The notes under the pieces were generated by a model. The model was not told where the DNA came from and made no database searches. It worked only from the letters and a program-made list of their open reading frames with translations. A stretch of DNA of 64,000 nt from Dermatophagoides farinae (taxonomy: Eukaryota > Arthropoda > Arachnida > Sarcoptiformes > Pyroglyphidae), in contig NC_134682.1 in assembly GCF_024713945.1 (NCBI RefSeq), positions 992,001 through 1,056,000 of the forward strand. Reading direction: 5' to 3'. A program made the translations under genes and the position numbers. Positions within the stretch are counted from its first letter, which is position 1. The number at the start of each line of letters is the position of its first letter. This document shows positions 62,105 to 64,000 of this stretch, one piece after another.

Positions 62105-63430
62105 ATGAACGAATCGATTAGAATTCGATTTATATCGTTATCAACATCGATACTATCAATATTATTATTATTATTATTATGTAATGATGAAAATCAAATA
62201 TTAGCAACGGATATCGTTTTGAAAGATCAAATTAAACTACCAGAACTTGATTTGAAAACACAACGATTGAAATCAGGTGAATTTTTTTTATTTATTCAAA
62301 ATAAAAACCGATAATATTTACTCCAATTCTCTCTCCAATATAGAATCGATAATTTACATCACAAAACCCGGTCGTTATGCATTCTATATTGATGATGAAA
62401 AATTATTAAAAATCAATGGACAAATATATTTTGCTACATCAAGGTTGAATCAATCGATTGGTATCTTTTTGAATGAACGTAATTCGTCCTGTATTAATAG
62501 TCAAAATTATTATTTAAATTATTATGATGGTTGGAAATTTCAAAATGGTCGTCGATTTCCATCACCTGGTCAACATGCTGAACCATTTAAAACACGAATT
62601 TGTGAAAGTAATCAAACATATGAAATGGAAATGAATCATATATTTTTCAGTTCACAAAATTTCGCCATGATTACATATCGTATACCGATAATTAATACCG
62701 GTTTTACATTTACATTTATGCTTAGAGATATTGTTAAACGTAAGTAATGGAAATCTTTTTTTTTATTTGTTCATTTTTTTTTTAATTTTTTCACAAAAGC
62801 ATGTAATGTTATGTTTTATGAAGAAAAACATGAACATGGAAGATCACCATTTATACGTGATAAATATGTGTTACAGAATTTTCATCGTGAAATTAATTGT
62901 TCCGCATATATATTTCAACAACGTAAACATAAATATTCACCATACTTACAAATAGTTCGATCAAAAGTTGGACAAAAAAGAAGACACAATAATTCGAGAA
63001 TCATACCTGATAATAATAAGGAATCGGTAAGAAAATATCGAATTTTTGTTTTCTCAATAAATATACTCAAGTGTAAAATTTGCTAATTTTATTGTTTTTC
63101 ATTGTTTTCCAGTGTGAAACATTACACGCAAAAGATTATATTGAAATTGGTGGTGATTCACATTTAGAATCAGAATCACATAAATTTCAAGTTGCATTCG
63201 ATTTCTGTCCCGAACATGATGATCATTTAATATCCGATATCCGTACTGATATATTGATCGATTGTCGTATAATAACAATACGTTTAATATCTAGTGGTAA
63301 ATATGTAAATTTTATTCAATTTAAATATCTACCACCACGTATGAGATATGTTTGTAATTGGCAATATGATCTTGATCCAGATGATGATAATTTGGGGAAG
63401 AGACAAGAATATTCACATTTATTTTGTTGA
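62105..63430 (+). CDS. CRF-BP-like protein H, single module
   Basis: Four exons, 62105-62276, 62344-62739, 62800-63026 and 63113-63430, give 370 residues. The signal peptide differs from F mainly by extra leucines (ILLLLLLCN). The module runs ITKPGRYAFYI, YYDGWKFQNGRRFPSPGQH, SSQNFAMITYRIP, PCNVMFYEE, INCSAYIFQQ, DYIEIGGDS, DCRIITIRLISSGKY and FKYLPPRMRYVC, ending LFC. The RLISSGKYVNFIQFKY strand is strikingly like the vertebrate CRF-BP sequence RMVSSGKHVNRVTFEY. Cysteine pairs 2-5 are intact and pair 1 is absent. It is the last gene of the cluster, and the next gene is unrelated. Its first half is closest to F and its second half to G. Confidence 0.88.
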
Positions 63431-63685
63431 ATCATCAATAATGATTTATATTAATGTTTTTTTTCTGTTTAAACCAAGAGATTCATCAGATTTCCATTTG
63501 TAAATTTTCTTCCACAACATCATCATTCGTATTTTGAAAATTTTTTTTTTTTGAAATCGACTATGTGCTGCCATCTAATAATGATTCTATGCCATAATTG
63601 TCACATGTGATTTTAATTGTTTTGATGAATGATGATCAACATTCAAATTGTGATTTTTTTTTATCAATCATTCGATTGAATCATC
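63431..63685. other. Cluster-end spacer with CTCF/YY1-like near-match
   Basis: This 255-base spacer contains AGATGGCA on the minus strand (63569-63576, context TTAGATGGCAGCAC). It is a one-base variant of the octamer found four times elsewhere, and it sits exactly where the array gives way to an unrelated gene. Confidence 0.4.
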
Positions 63686-64000
63686 ATGAATTCTTTGACT
63701 ATTCAACGATTATTATTCCAATTATCATGTCGAAATAATTGTTCCGCACGATTTTATCGACCAGCATCGATGACCAAATGTTCAATTAGACAGCTATGTT
63801 CATCATCATCATCATCTGGTTTGAAAATTGATTTTTCACAATTTGAACCAGATAACTTTGGTGATTTAGCACAGAAATTGCAACGACAACAATCGACAAA
63901 AAATTCCAAACCATCAACATTAAAATCTGAACGATTGCCAGATGATCCTGATGGTTATGAACAATTGGAAATAAAACGTGGTATTAAAATTTCATTACCT
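63686..64000 (+). CDS. 5' part of a probable mitochondrial protein gene
   Basis: The frame is open from the ATG at 63686 to the window edge (105 residues, continuing). The first 40 residues are rich in Arg, Ser, Leu and Cys with no acidic residue (MNSLTIQRLLFQLSCRNNC, then FYRPASMTK), typical of a mitochondrial targeting peptide. A soluble part follows (KIDFSQFEPDNFGDLAQKLQ, later LPDDPDGYEQLEIKRGIKI). I do not recognise the family. It is unrelated to the CRF-BP-like array and is truncated only by the end of the window. Confidence 0.65.
   Translation, partial: MNSLTIQRLLFQLSCRNNCSARFYRPASMTKCSIRQLCSSSSSSGLKIDFSQFEPDNFGDLAQKLQRQQSTKNSKPSTLKSERLPDDPDGYEQLEIKRGIKISLP

Noticed and set aside
43141-63430. 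Reading the array as generic CUB-domain proteins
   Set aside because: The ten-Cys, two-half layout with DGW, SSQN, PCN, NCS and RLVSSG in fixed order fits CRF-BP more specifically than single CUB domains.
43141-63430. Array as an operon-like polycistronic unit
   Set aside because: Each gene has its own signal peptide and several have TATA-like boxes. Close spacing alone is not evidence, so it is listed only as a low-interest question.

Overview
The window looks like nuclear DNA of an arthropod, most likely an astigmatid mite. It is very AT-rich, its genes have short introns (about 50-110 bases) with GTAAGT-type donors, and gene-poor stretches are packed with CA, GAT, CAA and GTTT microsatellites. 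Coding exons carry Gln/Asn/Ser/His runs built from the same triplets. The gene set is animal: Unkempt, NMD3, a two-lobed transferrin, an SLC5 transporter and CRF-binding-protein relatives. The mite assignment is inference, because no database search was possible. I saw no virus-like element, transposon, CRISPR array, tRNA or rRNA.

Layout. 1-4,084: microsatellite-rich DNA with one Gln/Asn-rich exon (1732-2905) that may be an alternative first exon of unkempt. 4,085-13,656: unkempt, nine coding exons, plus strand. 15,844-18,333: a small membrane-protein gene (minus) and NMD3 (plus), starting divergently about 225 bp apart. 18,334-26,001: a desert of about 7.7 kb. 26,002-30,084: a melanotransferrin-like protein with eroded iron sites. 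30,620-31,612: an intronless 17-beta-HSD/3-ketoacyl-CoA-reductase-like SDR. 31,794-32,715: a Cys-rich single-pass membrane protein. 32,716-37,854: a second desert. 37,855-40,420: an SLC5 sodium-coupled solute transporter. 41,109-41,822 (minus): an orphan secreted or membrane protein. 63,686 to the end: the 5' part of a probable mitochondrial protein gene.

The standout region is 43,141-63,430, which holds eight tightly packed genes, all on the plus strand, here called A to H. They encode secreted proteins that I assign to the corticotropin-releasing-factor-binding protein (CRF-BP) family. The diagnostic pattern is ten cysteines in five consecutive pairs, plus DGW, SSQNxAxIxYR, PCN, NCS, DYVEIGG and RLVSSG motifs in the CRF-BP order. 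CRF-BP is usually one gene with one module of about 300 residues. Here A, B and C each carry three modules in tandem and D to H one each, 14 modules in all. Modules are bounded by phase-1 introns, which suits growth by exon duplication. D to H have lost both cysteines of the first disulfide together, and module A1 has lost both cysteines of the third; this paired loss supports the fold assignment. In arthropods the CRF-like ligand is diuretic hormone 44, so the array could be a diversified set of peptide-binding or peptide-scavenging proteins. That function is inference.

Two places show an apparent one-base frameshift in a simple repeat or homopolymer (near 1961-1990 and at 48070-48076). They could be sequence errors or real variants.
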